A DNA stretch of 64,000 nt from Candidatus Woesearchaeota archaeon (lineage in GTDB: Archaea; Nanobdellota; Nanobdellia; Woesearchaeales; ARS49): NCBI GenBank assembly GCA_016203225.1, contig JACQNC010000014.1, positions 27,715 through 91,714 on the forward strand, in the 5' to 3' direction. Position numbers and translations under genes: made by a program. This document shows, in pieces, positions 16,235-31,200 of the stretch. The notes beneath the pieces are model-generated. The model ran no database searches, was not told the origin of the DNA, and was given only the letters and a program-made list of their open reading frames with translations. How positions within the stretch are numbered: position 1 is the stretch's first letter; the number at the start of each line of letters is the position of its first letter.

Positions 16235-19200
16235 GTGGGTAAAGGGGGTGGGCTACAGTCCTATCGTTCAGCACCTTCTAGGCTTGCCTCTCGCTTCGAC
16301 ACGCTTTACGTGGCGGCCATGCGTTCTCCAGCAGCTGCGCGCAAGCAATATCCCGCACTCCTCGACCTTTACCAGAAACTCCTGGGTTCCGACGCCTCTA
16401 TCGCGGTCAAGAGCTTCGCCTACCAGAAGACCAGCCAGGTCTACCGCCTCGCGCAATCCTCAGGGACGCATTTCGCAAGCCCTACCACGCCTTCCTGGAT
16501 GATGCCCCTCTCCTTCATCGTCATCCTCCTCACGCTCACGCTCTTTTTGAGACCAGGAATCACGGGATTCTTTGGAATCGAGACCCGATCTGTTTCTGAG
16601 GCACTTGCCCTCAGCAGCAGTAGCAGCTCCGGCGTCTTGACCCTCCAGGGAATCCCTGATTCCCTGGTTTTCGATGGCACGTGGAACGGCCAAGGCATCG
16701 GAAGGGTGTATGCGGTATTTGCTGATGGTCATCGACTATTAGCCGCGGATACGACACTACTCCCGACCATGCCTGGGGCGACATTCCACTTCACCCAGAC
16801 CTGCGTAGAAACGTGCGACAACCTCGACGCGCCCTCGAACGTCGTGACAGTCGAGTTCGAGGTCTCGGACGGAGCCGAGATGCTCCTCGACCAGGTCACG
16901 TACACGACGAGCGAGAACAACCCGCCTGCGTGGGTCGGAACGACGAACACGTTCGAGATGACTGACACGCTCACGCTTGACCTCTCGACATTGTTCTTCG
17001 ACCCGGATGGCGACACGCTCACGTTCCTCGCGACAGCGCCGGAGCTGCTGCAGGTACGCCTCGAAGGAAGCACGCTCACGCTCACGCCAGAGCCAGGATT
17101 CACCAGCGACACTGTCAGCGTAATCGCCTCGGACGGTATCGCGATCAGCCAAGCGACGCTCATCATCACGAGGACGACCGTGGAGACTGCGCCGAGTATC
17201 ACGCCGGTGTACGAGACATCGGAAACCGTCCAGGAGCCTGCGCTGTCGACAGCAGCGCCAACCCAGAACGTGACGACGACAGGCCTCCTGACGACGGACG
17301 GATTCAGCATCGCGACAGATGTGACCGCGTGCGGGACGCTCACGAACGCGAACAACACGCTGATAAACAACGTCACTGCTGCCACAGGCACGTGCTTTGT
17401 CATGAACTGCAACGACTGCTTCCTCGACTGCGCGGGCAACACAGTCACGTACGGGAACACCACTTCAGTGGGCGCAGGCATAACCGCCGCGAGCAGGGCG
17501 AACATCACCATCAGGAACTGCAGATTCGCGCACGGCGGAGGCGGCAGCGCGGGCATCGTAGGCATCAACCTCACCAGCATCACCGCAGGCAGCATCCAGG
17601 ACTCCCGCGTCACTGTGAACGGGACGACAGACAGCGATGGTATCGCGTTGCTAGGCAACACCAGCCAGTTCACGATCTCGAACGTCACCACCGCGGTCAC
17701 GATGACTGGATCAGGAACGCTCAACTCCAACGCCGTGCGCCTCGCCGGTGCGAGCGGTTCGGTCTTCGTAGATAGGGTCAACATCTCGAGCAGCACTCTC
17801 GGCATCACCGGCGTGCGCGGTCCGGTCAGCATCCTCATGACGAACATCTCGAACGTCATCATGGACGGGAACGTCATCTCCGCGAACTCCACGAACACGG
17901 GCGGGAAAGGCATCGCCGCATCAGGCGTGCTCGTCTTCAACGTCACGGCGCGAAACAACACACTCGCACTATCCAGCACAGCCGCAGGCACCGATACGAT
18001 CTTCCTGTCAGGTGTGGCGCATAAGATAATCAACAACACGATAAACTCGAGCGCCGCCACGACAGGCATAACCGGCATCAGGTTCGGTTCCAATGCGTCG
18101 AACGCCTCCCAGAACCGCGTTTTCGTCAGCGGCTCGAACCCCATAGGGCTGAAAGCTGACTCCAGCGTCAACGCCATCTTCGAGGACAACATGGTGACGA
18201 TCCCGTCTTCTTCGGCAACCACAGGCTACGGTCTGTATGCGGTCACGAGCGCCCTGAACACCACGTTCAGGCGCAACAACGTCACGTTCACCGGCTCGAC
18301 CGCGAACACCCAGCTCATCCGCGTCGAGAGTCAGGCAAACCTCACGTGGTTCGACTCGAACATCCTGACAGGCGACTCCACAGGCACCTCGAGCGGTGTT
18401 TACATCCAGAACAGCTACGGGATGAGATTCACGGGCAACGTGTTCAGGAACGTGTTCCGCTGGATGGGGCAGGAGAACGTCAGCGGATTCCCCTCAGTGA
18501 CCGCCAACTACACCGGCAACCAGTTCACCACGGATTTCGGTTCGATCAACATCACACCGCGAGTCCAGCTCAACGGCACGTTCAACGTCACGCAGGCGCA
18601 CCTGAACGTCACGCTGAACCGGTCATACGTCAACGCGACAAACCTCACGTTCTTCAACACCAGCGCGTTCATCACACTCAATCTCTCCGCTCTGAGCATC
18701 GTGAACCCCAAGCCGATGCTCGACTCAGCCGACACCGGCGCGTTCGTCACTTGCCCCGCGTCGAAATGCACCGAGCAGAGCTTCACGAACTCGATGTTCG
18801 TCTTCAATGTCAGCTCGTGGACGACGTTCGCGGCGGCCGAAACAGGCAACTCCGCTCCCACAATCTCATCAGTGATACTCAACACGACGAACACCTCGAC
18901 GAACAACACGAACCAGAACCTCACGCTGTACCTGAACGGTGTCGCCGATGTCGACAACGATTCCGTCCAGAACATCACGGACTGGCGTCTGTGGAACGGT
19001 TCGACATTCAAGTCCCTCGCGACGTTGAACATGCCTTTCGAGACCAACCTGAGCGCAACGACAACAAGGGCCGTGAGCGACTACAGCACGTCCAAGAACA
19101 ACGGCACGCTCGGCGGCGGCACCGCGAGCGCGGTGCCGTCATGGATAACCACCGGCCGCGTCGGGGGTGCGTACAAGTTCGACGGCATCAACGACTACAT

Positions 19201-22200
19201 CGACGTGCCCGACAACGAGAGCCTTGACATGTCGAGCATCACGATCTCCGCATGGATAAATACCACCACGAGCGGAGTGAACAACATGATCGTGACGCGC
19301 GACACGAACTCTGGCGCGGGCACGCGCATCTTCCAGTTCCGCATAAACGCCGCGAACAAGGTAGACTGCATCCTGTTCATAGGCGGCAGCGCAGACACGA
19401 ACAATATCGGTCTCACCTCCGTGAACGACGGTTCATGGCACCACGTCGCATGCACCTACAACCAGGCCACGGGTTCTGTCCGCGTTTATTTCGACGGCCT
19501 TCCCGAGTACAACGAGACCCAAGCGGCCACCGCATTGGATTCAGGCACCATCGGTTATTACATCGGCAAGTTCGAGGATGGTGGCGGGCCCGTCATGTAC
19601 ACAGGCATGATCGACGAGGTCCAGGTGTTCAACAGACCCCTCTCGCAGCAGCAGATCTATCAGATGTATCTCGAGGGCAACCAAGGCAGGCACGTCAGGA
19701 CCATGCACGCGAACGAGACTGAGCTGAATGATATCTGGCGGGTCGCGGTGACCCCGAACGACGATGTCGAGGACGGCGCGACGACATCGAGCAACAATGT
19801 GACGATCCTGCAGACCCTGAACGAGGCGCCGAGCATCAGCCAGGTCATACTCAACACGACGAATCCCTCCGCGAACAGCAGCCAGCAGGACCTCACCGGA
19901 TTCATCATCGGCGTCTCCGATGCAGAGGGCGACCCTGTCCAGAACATCACCGACTGGCGCGTCAACGGCAGCAGCCTCGCGGCGCTCAACCTTCCTTTCG
20001 AGACCAACACGAGCAACCTCACGAACAGGTCCATCCGAGACTACAGCACGTTCAAGAACAACGCGTCCCTAGGCGGCGGCGCGTCCGCGAACGCTCCTGC
20101 CTGGAACAGGACCGGCATCCGCGGCGGTTCTTATCGGTTCGACGGCACAAACGACTTCATAATCGTGCACCAGAACGAAAGCCTCGACTTCACGCAGCAG
20201 TACACGCTCGAGGCATGGGTCAACATAACGGCGCACAAGAACTACAACGTCCTCTTCACGCGCGGCGTCGGCGAGGCCGACGACATCGAATGGTACTACA
20301 CGTCCACGCCGCAGTTCACCATCGTCCACAACCGCGGCAACGGCGGCACCACTGCCGTGATCCAGCAGACTGTAGCGTCACCGACAGCGGGGCAGTGGAC
20401 GTATGTCGCGGTGACTTACAGGAACGGCACGCTGCGCTACTTCCTAAACGGAGCGGAAGTCGCTTTGACCAGCGCGACAAACGTCCAGGCTCCCCTTGAC
20501 ACCAACAGGGACTGGAAGATCGGAGCGACGGCCCACAGCGCCTTCGGCGGCACTGGATTCTTCCAGGGACAGATGGACGAAGTGCGGTTCTACAACCGTT
20601 CCCTCTCGCCCGAACAGATACGACAGAACTATGCCGAGAGCAACGCATCGCGCGGCTTGAAACCTGTGCTGCTGCACAACGAACTCGGCATCGGGCAGAA
20701 CTGGACGCTCGCGGTCACGCCCAACGATAATCAGCCAAACACAGATGGAACGACCGTGCTGAGCAACAGCGTCCTGCTGACCTCGGGAATCCCGAGCATC
20801 ACTAGCGTGACGCTGAACACGACGAACCCCGCGACAAACAGCACGAGCACCAACCTCACAGTATACGTCACGGGCGCGAGCGACCCAGACGGAGATCCTG
20901 TCCAGAACATCACCGATTGGAGGACGCATAACGGCACAGCATTCAACAGCATCGCGATCCTGTACATGCCGTTCGAGACCAACACCAGCAACCTCGCGAA
21001 CACGGTGGTCAAGGACTACTCGACCTACCAGAACAACGGGACCACCGGACAGAGCGCATTGACCCAGATCCCCGCTTGGACGAGCTCTGGCAAGGTCGGT
21101 GGCGCGTACCGGTTCGACGGCAGCAATGACAGGATAAACATCACCGACAGCGCGAGCATCACGACCGCGCTCGCGCGCTCCACAACGTTCGAGGCGTGGG
21201 TGAACGTCAACGCTTCTACCGGCGCAGGCCAGGTCATAGTGGGCCAGGGAGACAGCCAGGCGGCTGCCGAGAACACGTTCCTGCGATTGCAGCTTTCGTC
21301 AACGCTCGTTCCTCAGCTCACGCACCGCACATCCGGAGACGCATCGACGCAGACCGTGTCAGCCACTGGCGCAATAGCGCCGAACCAATGGTACCACATC
21401 GCGGGCGTGCGCGTAGCGGGCAGCGAGCTACGCATCTACGTAAACGGCGCGCTCAACGCGACAGCAGCCGGCGATAACGGCAACACGTTCTCCTCATCGC
21501 GGTCGTTGGGCATCGGGGTCGATATGGAGATCGACGGCACAGACGCGTCTGCGTTCTTCAATGGCACCATCGACGAGGTCAGGATATACAACCGTACGCT
21601 CACCACAGACCAGATCCGCGCGGACTTCGAGCGCGGGCAAACAGGCATTCCGATGACGATGATCGTGCACAACGAGACGACTGCCGGCGACATCTGGCAG
21701 GTCGCCGTGACCCCCAATGACAACCGGCAGAACACGGACGGAACGACCTTGTTCAGCAACATCACTATCCTCTCGAACGTCGCGCCGAGCATCAGCCAGG
21801 TCATACTCAACTCGACGAACCCTGTGACGAACAACACGAACCAGAATCTCACGGCGTACGTCATCGGCGCATCGGATGCCGATGGTGACGCCGTGCGCAA
21901 CATCACCAACTGGAGGAGGAACGGGACATCCATCGCAGTCTGGCACTTGGCGTTCGAAAGCAACATCAGCAGCACGTCCGCGGGCCTTATCCGCGATTAT
22001 GGCACGCATTCCAACAACGCGACGCTTGGCGCTGGCAGTTCGACAAACGCGCCGACCTGGAACTTGTCAGGACGGGTGGGCGGGGCCTACATCTACGATG
22101 GGGTGAACGACTACATCCAAAGCGCGACCAACGGCCTGAACGCATTCGGCGGTTTCGGCGCGACGACCGGCAGCACCATGGAGGCATGGATAAAGACAGG

Positions 22201-25200
22201 TTCTTCCGCATCCATGTCCGCGGTGGGATTCGGTCTGTCGAGTTCTGCAACGCCCATTCTCGCGATGACGTTCGTCTCGGGGACCGTGCGCTACCAGTAC
22301 CGCACAGACAACGCGGCAGAACTGGGTGGAGGCATCTATGACTCCACGAAGACGGTGAACGACAACCAGTGGCATCATGTCGTATTGCGACGCAGCGGCA
22401 CCACGTTCGAAATCTATATCGATGGCGTCGTGAACAAGACCGGCACAGATGCGTCCTCCTTCAACACGCTCACGACGAACCGCCAGGTGACCGGCGCGCG
22501 ACGCAGCACGACGGATACCCAATTCTTCAACGGCACCATCGATGAGGTCCGGTTGTACAACTTCTCTCTCACGCCACAACAAATCCTGCAAAACTTCCTC
22601 GACGGCAACCAGAGCAGGGATCACGCGACGATGGTCAGCACCGAGTTGGCTGTCGGTGACATCTGGCAGACTGCTGTGACCCCGAACGACGGCATCGAGG
22701 ACGGCGTCGCCGTGCTTAGCAACAACGTCACGATCATCAACAACCGTCCCACGATCGCCCAAGTGATCCTGAACTCCACGAATCCCGCCTCCAACAGCAC
22801 CCAGCATAATCTCACAGTGACCGTCATAAATGCCAGCGACGTTGAAGGCGATGGCGTCCAGAACATCACGGACTGGCGCAGGCACAATGGCGTTAACTTC
22901 ACGAGCATCGCGGTCTTGAACTTCCCGTTCGAGACCAACGTGAGCGTGACGACCGCGAAGGCCATCCGGGACTATTCGACGTTCGCGAACAACGGCACGC
23001 TCGGCGGCGGCGTCAGCACAGGCATCCCGACGTTCACGAACGGCACGGTCGGCATGGCGTATTCGTTCGACGGCACGGACGACCGCATCAACGTCTCGAA
23101 CAACGTGGTGTTCAACATGACTCGCTGGACGCTCGAGGCATGGATCAAGCCGACCGCCATCGGCGACACGCCCATCATCGTCAGGACCGCGAACGCGGCA
23201 GGCACGCAACAGCTCATCGACATCCCGAGCGGAGTCATCAAGGGCTACACGCTCCGCATCAACACACCCGAGAACAACGGGTTCTGCGTCGTCGGCGACG
23301 GCAGCACGGCCTTTTCCGCGTCCTCCGCGGCCAACACCGTGCTCACGGGAATCTGGACGCACCTCGCGTGCGCGTACAACGGATCGTACATCACGCTCTA
23401 CATCAATGGCACCGCCGTGGCGACCACTTCGGTCGGCACGATATCCTACACCCACACCGGCGATCTCCAGCTCGGGCACGGATTCACCTCGACCCCTGCG
23501 GAGGTGCTCTACAGCGGCCTCATCGACGAGGCGTTCGTGTACAACAGGACACTCGGTGCGGCAGAACTAGTCTCGCACTACCAGCTCGGCAAGGCCGGCC
23601 GTAGGTACAGCACGATGCTGAGCTCGGAGCTCCAGGCAGGGGACGTCTGGCAGGTCGCGGTGACGCCGAACGACAACAAGCCGAACACAGACGGAGAGAC
23701 TGTGCTGAGCAACAACGTCACGATCCAGGCGAACTCCGCGCCAATAATCCAGCAGGTAATCCTGAACAGCACCAACCCTGCCACGAACAGCACGAACCAC
23801 AACCTGACTGTCTCGGTCATCGGCGCTTCGGACATCGATGGCGAACAGGTGCAGAACGTGACCGACTGGCGACGATACAACGGGACAGGGTTCACGAGCA
23901 TGGCCATGCTCAACATGCCGTTCGACATCAACGGTTCAAGCAATGTGCGCGACTACAGTACGTATCAGAACAACGGAACGCTCGGAGCAGGCGCGGCCAG
24001 CCCGACCTGGAACACCTCCGGCAAAATAGGCGGCGCGTATCAATTCGATGGCGGAGACTACATAAGCCGCAACACGGTGACGCTGCCGACAGGCTCAGTG
24101 GCATCAGCAGAAGCCTGGATTTATCCAACAGCGTATGCCGATGCGACATACAACGGCATCGTTTCGTGGGGAAGCAGAACAAGCGCGGATTCCTTCCTCT
24201 TAAGCATCCAGAGCACAGGTCGTCCGAGTTTCGCGACCTGGGCAAATGACTTTGTGCCCACGTGGGGACCTGTCGCGACACTCAACGCCTGGAACCACAT
24301 CGCGGCGGTGCTGAACGGCACTTACGTTGTGCTATACATGAACGGCCAACCGATCAAGGGCACGATCGACGCGACGCCGAACATGGTGTCGACGAACCTC
24401 GGCATCGGAATCACAGACTATCCCGGCAGGTACTTCACAGGGCTCATAGATCAGATGCGAGTCTACAACCGCAGCCTCAGTGAAGATGAAGTGCTCCAGA
24501 GCATGCGCGACGGCAACACGAGCAAAAACCTGATGGCGTTGGTGGCTCAGGAACTGCAGCCGAATGACATCTGGCTGGTCGCAGCCACTCCGAACGATCG
24601 AACAATAGACGGCACGACAGTATTGAGCGGCAACGTCACTGTCGTGAACTCGACTCCAGCCATAACCGGCCTTGTCCTCAACATGACGGATCCAGCGACG
24701 AACGACACCAACCAGAACCTCACGATGTACGTGACCAGCGCGTTCGATATCGACAACGATTCTTTCCAGAACATCACCGACTGGCGCAGGAACGGCACGA
24801 GCATCGCCGTGCTGAACGTGCCGTTCGAGACCAACAGCTCCACCACTGTGCGCGACTATAGCACGTTCGGCAACAACGGGACGACTTACGGCACGATGCG
24901 CGCGCAATACAGCGTCACGGCATCAGGGAACTCATACCTGTACGAGGATCTCACGAGCGTGACCGATTACGTGATCGCTTCCGGCGACGTGCTCGAGTAC
25001 GATGTGTATTGGAACAGTGCCGAGGACTACGTCGCATTCGACTATACGACATCGGATGCCAGTGCGCTCCGTGCTGCGGGCGCGACCGACCAGAATGGAC
25101 TTGATGCGCATCCAACGACAGACATAAGCGGATATGCGCGAGGTAAGTGGTACCACCGCATCATCTCGCTTCCCTCCGGTCACGTCGGCAAGACCATCGT

Positions 25201-28200
25201 GAACTACGACATCGCCACCGAATCGGACACGACAGGCACCAAACTCGGCTATCTCGACAACATCTACATAACGAACGGCACCGGCACGATCAGGAAGGTG
25301 ATATTCGATGGCAGTTCCTTCACGCACAGCACACACCTCTCAAGTTCAGCGACCCTGACTGCGTTGGACCACCTTGGCGTGTTCGCGAGATACTGGAACG
25401 CGACAGGCAAACGCGGCGGAGGATACGCGTTCGACGGCAGGAACGACCACATCACGACAACCACTAGTTTCGTCAACCCGCAGGACTTCACACTCTCGTT
25501 CTGGTTCAAGACGGCGCACGCTTCGGGGAAGAAGATCGTCGGATTCGAGCAAGATCAAACGGGCGAAGGCACCACGAATTACGACCGCCATGTGTGGATG
25601 GGTACCGACGGCAAGATACACTTCGGCTGGAACCCTACGCCAATCATGGTCGTGAACTCCACAGCCACGCTGAATGACGGTAACTGGCACCACGTGGCTG
25701 CGCTGCATAATTCTTCTGGCAGTTTCGGCGCGTTGTACGTAGACGGCGTATTCCAGCAGAGTGCGACTGGCGCTGCGCAGAGCTTCACTGGCTACTGGCG
25801 CATCGGCAGTTACATCCTCACCTCGTGGCCGCTGTCCAGCAACGGTTACTTCAACGGCAGCATCGACGAGGTGCTCGTCTTCAACAGGAGCCTGTCCTCG
25901 AACGAGATAAGCCGGATAATACTTGACCAGAACCAAAGCCGTCCTCTCACCGTGATGGTCAGCCCCGAGCTCAGGGCAGGCGATGTGTGGACAGTCGCGG
26001 CGACGCCGAACGACGGCACAATCGACGGTCCCACTACGCTGAGCAACAACGTCACGATCCAGCAAGCCACCGGGTGCAGCACGATCACCGGTTCTACGAC
26101 GTTGGATTCTAATGTCTCCAGCACCGGCACGTGCGTCACCGTCGGCGCGAATGATATCACGCTCGACTGCGCCGGCTTCACGATCACGTACGACACCTCG
26201 GGCTCGGGAGGGGCGAGCGCAGTGTCCGCGAGCGGCCGGAGGAACGTCACGGTCAAGAACTGCGTTTTCAATGACGGGACCGTAGGCGGCGGGTTCGGTG
26301 CGGGCATCAACTTCACGAGCGTCAACGACAGCCTGATCTTCAACAACACCATCCAGACCAACGGCACGAGCGACAACTATGGCGTCGTTCTCAGGTCCGG
26401 CTCGAACAACACGGTCATAAGAAACAACACGGTGCGCACGCAGGGCAGCTCGACAGACAACTACGGAATCAATCTCGTCACCGCAACATTGAACACAGTC
26501 GAAGGGAACACGGTCGTCACGAACGGGACCGGTACCGACGAGGGCATCAGGCTCACAAGCACTTCCGCGAACAACGTGGTGCGGCTCAACAACGTCAATG
26601 CGACGAGTTCATCGACGAACGGTCTCTTGGTGTCGTCGAGCTCGGGCAACAACGTCACCAACAACACCGTGCGCACGGGCAGCGGCCAGGCCTACCGCGT
26701 CGAGTCCAGCTCCAACAACTATGTCGCGAACAACACGGGGACGAGCACGAGCGGCAACGTGTTCGCATCGGCGTCGTCATCCTACAACCAGTACACGAGG
26801 AACATCGCTACGAGCACCAGCGGCAACACCTTCTCGGCAGGAGGTTCGAACAACGAGTCATTCACCTACAACAGAGGGACGAGCACGAGCGGCAACGGCC
26901 TGCTCCTTTCGGCCAGCAGTTCGGACAACAACATCACCGGCAACAACTTCACGAGCACCAGCAGCACGAGCGTCTACATCTTCTCGAGCTCCCGGAACCT
27001 GCTCATCAACAACACCGTGACGAGCTCAAGCGTATACGGGATGTTCGTCGAATCAAGCAGCATGCACAACCGCGTGCTCACCAACACGGTAAGCAGCTCA
27101 AGCAGCAGTGGACTACGCATCGACACGAGCGCGCACAACAACACGTTCATCAACAGCACCTTCACCAGCGACACCGATCGGGCCGTCGACATCATCTCGA
27201 GCCAGAACAACACGCTCATAAACGCCACGCTCCTGACGAACAGCACGTGGATCACGGCCGATGCGACATCAACAGGCAACACGATAGCAAACACGGTCTT
27301 CTGGCGACCGAATGGCGAGATCAGGTTCACGCCCACGATAACGCTTTCCAACTCCTCAACGATAAATCTCGCGAAGCTCAACACGTCGTTCAACCGCGCG
27401 TTCCTCAACGCGACCAACCTATCGTTCATGAACGCCAGCGCGTTCATCGCGCTCAACGGGCTGACGTTCACGGACGCCCAGGCGGTCGTCGACTACGCAG
27501 ACACTGGCACCAACGTCACGTGCCCTGCGGACGTCTGCACGGAGGTGAGCTACACCGGAGGCGTGTTCGTCTTCAACGTCAGCCACTGGACGACATTCCA
27601 GGCGCAGGAGTTCGTAACGGACTGCGGCAACCTCACAGCGTCCTCGACGCTGACCAACAGCGTCTCGTCGACAGGCACGTGCTTCATCATCGCGGCGAAC
27701 GACGTCACACTCGACTGCGCAGGATTCGGGATCACGTACGACACGTCCGGCGCTGGCGGCGCGAGCGGCGTGCTCTCATTCAACCATTCGAATCTCGTCG
27801 TGAAGAACTGCAACATCAACGACTTCAACGCGTCAGGTGCGTTGAGCACAGGCATCAACTTCACGCTCGTCAACAACAGCCAGATCTTCAACAACACCAT
27901 CCAGACGAACGGCACGACCGACAATTACGGAATCCTATTGAGAGGCCCGAGCCAGAGCGATGAGGTGTGGGCCAACACCATCAGGACGCGAGGCACCTCT
28001 TCGGCGAACTATGGCGTCTACTTGACCGGCACGAACAGATACCACAACATCTTCAACAACATCATATTGACGAACGGAACGTCATCCAACCAGGGAGTCA
28101 GGTTGGAATCTGGCGCGGCAAACAACACGATAAACAACAACACAGTCACTACAGGCGGAACGAGCACGTTCAACCACGGCATCACTCTCCAGCCGGGCGC

Positions 28201-31200
28201 GAACCAGAACAACATCACCAACAACAACGTGCGAACGTTCGTCGCCGGTAGCACGTATGGAATAGAATCTCAAGCGAACGATGCGCAGATAATCGGCAAC
28301 AACGTGAGCACCCTCGGGACGAGCACGAGCAACCACGGAATGGCCATAATCTCTGCCGCCCGCAACGTAATCCGCAACAACTTCGTGCGCTCGCAAGGGA
28401 GCTCGTTCAACTACGGCACCATCATCCAGACGACCACAGATTCGGTCATAGAGCTGAATGACATAAGGGCGAACGCGGCAGGCAGCGGCGGCCACGGGCT
28501 CTACCTCTTCAGCAGCAGCGCGCGCAACAACGTGAGCAATAACACGATCTCGAGTCTGGATAGTGGCAGTAATGGTGTTCGTATAGAGACGACGAGCACG
28601 GATAACATCATTCGTAATAATACTATCAGCACTAATGGGGCAAGCACGATCGGGGTGTATGTTCTCGTTACGAGCAACATCATCGATGGAAACGTGATCA
28701 GCACGAATGGATCGAGTTCAGGTCAGTACGGGGTTTATGTCGGGGCATCTCACATACGGGTCACGAACAATGCCATCACTACGAATGGCACGACGGGAAA
28801 CCACGGGATTTACGCGTTCAGTTCGGTGACGAACCTCACAGCCACAAATAACGTCATAACTGTCGGAGGAACGAGCACCACCTCGAGCCCTACGGCAGGG
28901 ATAAGGCTTGACACCAGTGTCACGAACAGCGTGTTGACGAACAACACCATCACGGTCACGAACTCTGGCGCGGGGAGCCAGGGTGTGCTAATCACTGCGA
29001 GCTCGAACCTGAACAACTTTTCGATGACGACGATCAACATCCCCTCGAACGTCAACGCGACCGGCGTGCGCGTGGAGGCGACGTCATTGAACAACACGTT
29101 CAACTACACCACGATCTCCATCGCCGGCAACGAGCCCGCGCTGTCCGTCTCGACATCAAACACGACGCGGTTCTTCAACACGCACATCACCGCCCGCACC
29201 AAGTGGATCGACGCGGTCACGACCCAGATAAACATCACGAACACGACCTTCAACTCCAGCGCGGGGAGAATCAACTATCAGGGTTCGTTGTTCAGCGCCG
29301 GCACCGTGAACGTCACCGCCGCGAAACTCAACACATCATTCAACCGCGCGTTCCTCAACGCGACAAACCTCACGTTCCTGAACGCGAGCGCGTTCATAAC
29401 GCTGCAAGGACTTCCGTTCGCCGACCCTGTGCTGCGCGTCGACTATTCAGGCACCGGCACGAACGTGACGTGTCCGTCAAGCACCTGCACGCGGATAAGC
29501 TATTCCGGCGGCACGCTGCTGTTCAACGTCAGCCACTGGACCACATTCACGTCAGGGGACAATACCGTCCCCACGATCGCGCAGGTCATCCTCAACACGA
29601 CGAATCCCGCGACGAACGACACCAACCAGAACCTCACGGCGTACGTCATCAACGCGACGGACGCAGACGGTAACGATGTACAAAATATAACCGACTGGCG
29701 CAAACACAATGGTGTCAACTTCACATCGCTCGCGGTCGCGAACACGCCGTTCGAGACCGACGTGAGCAGCCTCGCGATCGGCGCTGTCCGCGACTACAGC
29801 ACGTTCGCGAACAACGGCACGCTCGGCAACGGCACCGCAGGGAACGGATCGACATGGACGAGCGCAGGCAGGGTCGGAGGCGCTTACGTGTTCGACGGCG
29901 TCGACGATTTCATCGACCTCGGCGCCAGCCCTGTGCTCAATTTCGGCAGCGGCAACTTCACTTATGAGGCATGGATAAAGACATCTGCTCTCGGAGTGGG
30001 TTCGAGGATCATCGCGCAGGACCGGAATCTCGCCAACAATCGTGCACTCGCCATCTTTGGGACCACGAATAAGTCGCTATTCACGTGTCGGGACAGCAGC
30101 TCCAACCAGATGTCGGCCGTAGGCAATACAACGATCCCTGACGGCAACTGGCACCATGTGGTCGGCGTAAGAAACGGCTCGACGGCGCTCATCTATGTCG
30201 ACGGCGTGCTCGAGAACATGACCACCAACACCGCGGTAGGTTCGTGCGACGGTGACACCTCGACAAGGATCGGCAAGAGGGGAGCAGCAGGATTCCTGCC
30301 GTTCAACGGCACCATTGATGAGGTCCGTATCTACAACTTCTCGCTCACCGCGGGCCAAGTGCTGCAGAACTACCTCGATGGAAACGCGAGCAGGCACTCG
30401 ATGACAGTCCATTCCGATGAGACGAACGCGAGCGACGTCTGGCAGACGTGCGCCACGCCCAACGACAACATCATCGACGGCAGCACCGTGTGCAGTAACA
30501 ACGTGACCATCCAGGCGGCCGCGGGCAACACGGCTCCGACTGCGCCGGTCCTACTCTTCCCCGCGAACAACAGCAACGTCACCACGAGAAGCCCGAACTT
30601 CAACTGGAGCAACAGCACAGATGCTGAAGGCGTGTCGGTGAACTACAGCATCGAGATCGCGACGAACCCGAGCTTCTCCAGCATCGTCGTCAACACCACA
30701 GGCATCAACAGCCTCGCGAACTCCAACACGACCAACTTCACGATAAGCCAGGTGCTCGACGTCGACACGGTCTACTGGTGGCGCGTCATCGCTACTGACG
30801 GCACGTTCTTCAGCCCGTACAGCGGCGTGTTCAACTTCACGCTGCAGAGCTTCCTCAGCATCACGCTAATCAACGACACGGTAAACTTCGGCAACGTCAC
30901 CCTCGGCGTGGAGAAGAACACGACAAACGAGTCCGTCTTCCCGTTCCTGTTGGAGAACACCGGCAACGTGTTCGTGAACATCACCATAACCGGCGAGAAG
31001 ATATTCCAGCAGGCCGCGTTCCCGAGCACGAGCTACCGGTACAAGGCGCGCGCGAACGAATCCGGCGCGTTCAACACGGGCGCGAGCACGCTGACATTCA
31101 CGAACGTCACCAACGTTAGCACGACCAAGGACATCGTCGACCTCAACTGGACTAACGCCAAGGACGACGCCAAGATCGACGTGCAGATCGTCACTCCCAC

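Noticed and set aside
16729..18222. Long open frame on the minus strand (about 500 codons) opposite the giant gene
   Set aside because: It is antisense to the strongly patterned giant protein, has no promoter or plausible protein character, and results from the GC-rich third-position bias; the same holds for other long opposite frames, for example near 22067-23479 and 9230-10177.
18850..26070. Tandem repeats taken as a mobile element or assembly artefact
   Set aside because: The units are well diverged at DNA level, the frame is continuous and the pattern is that of duplicated protein domains.
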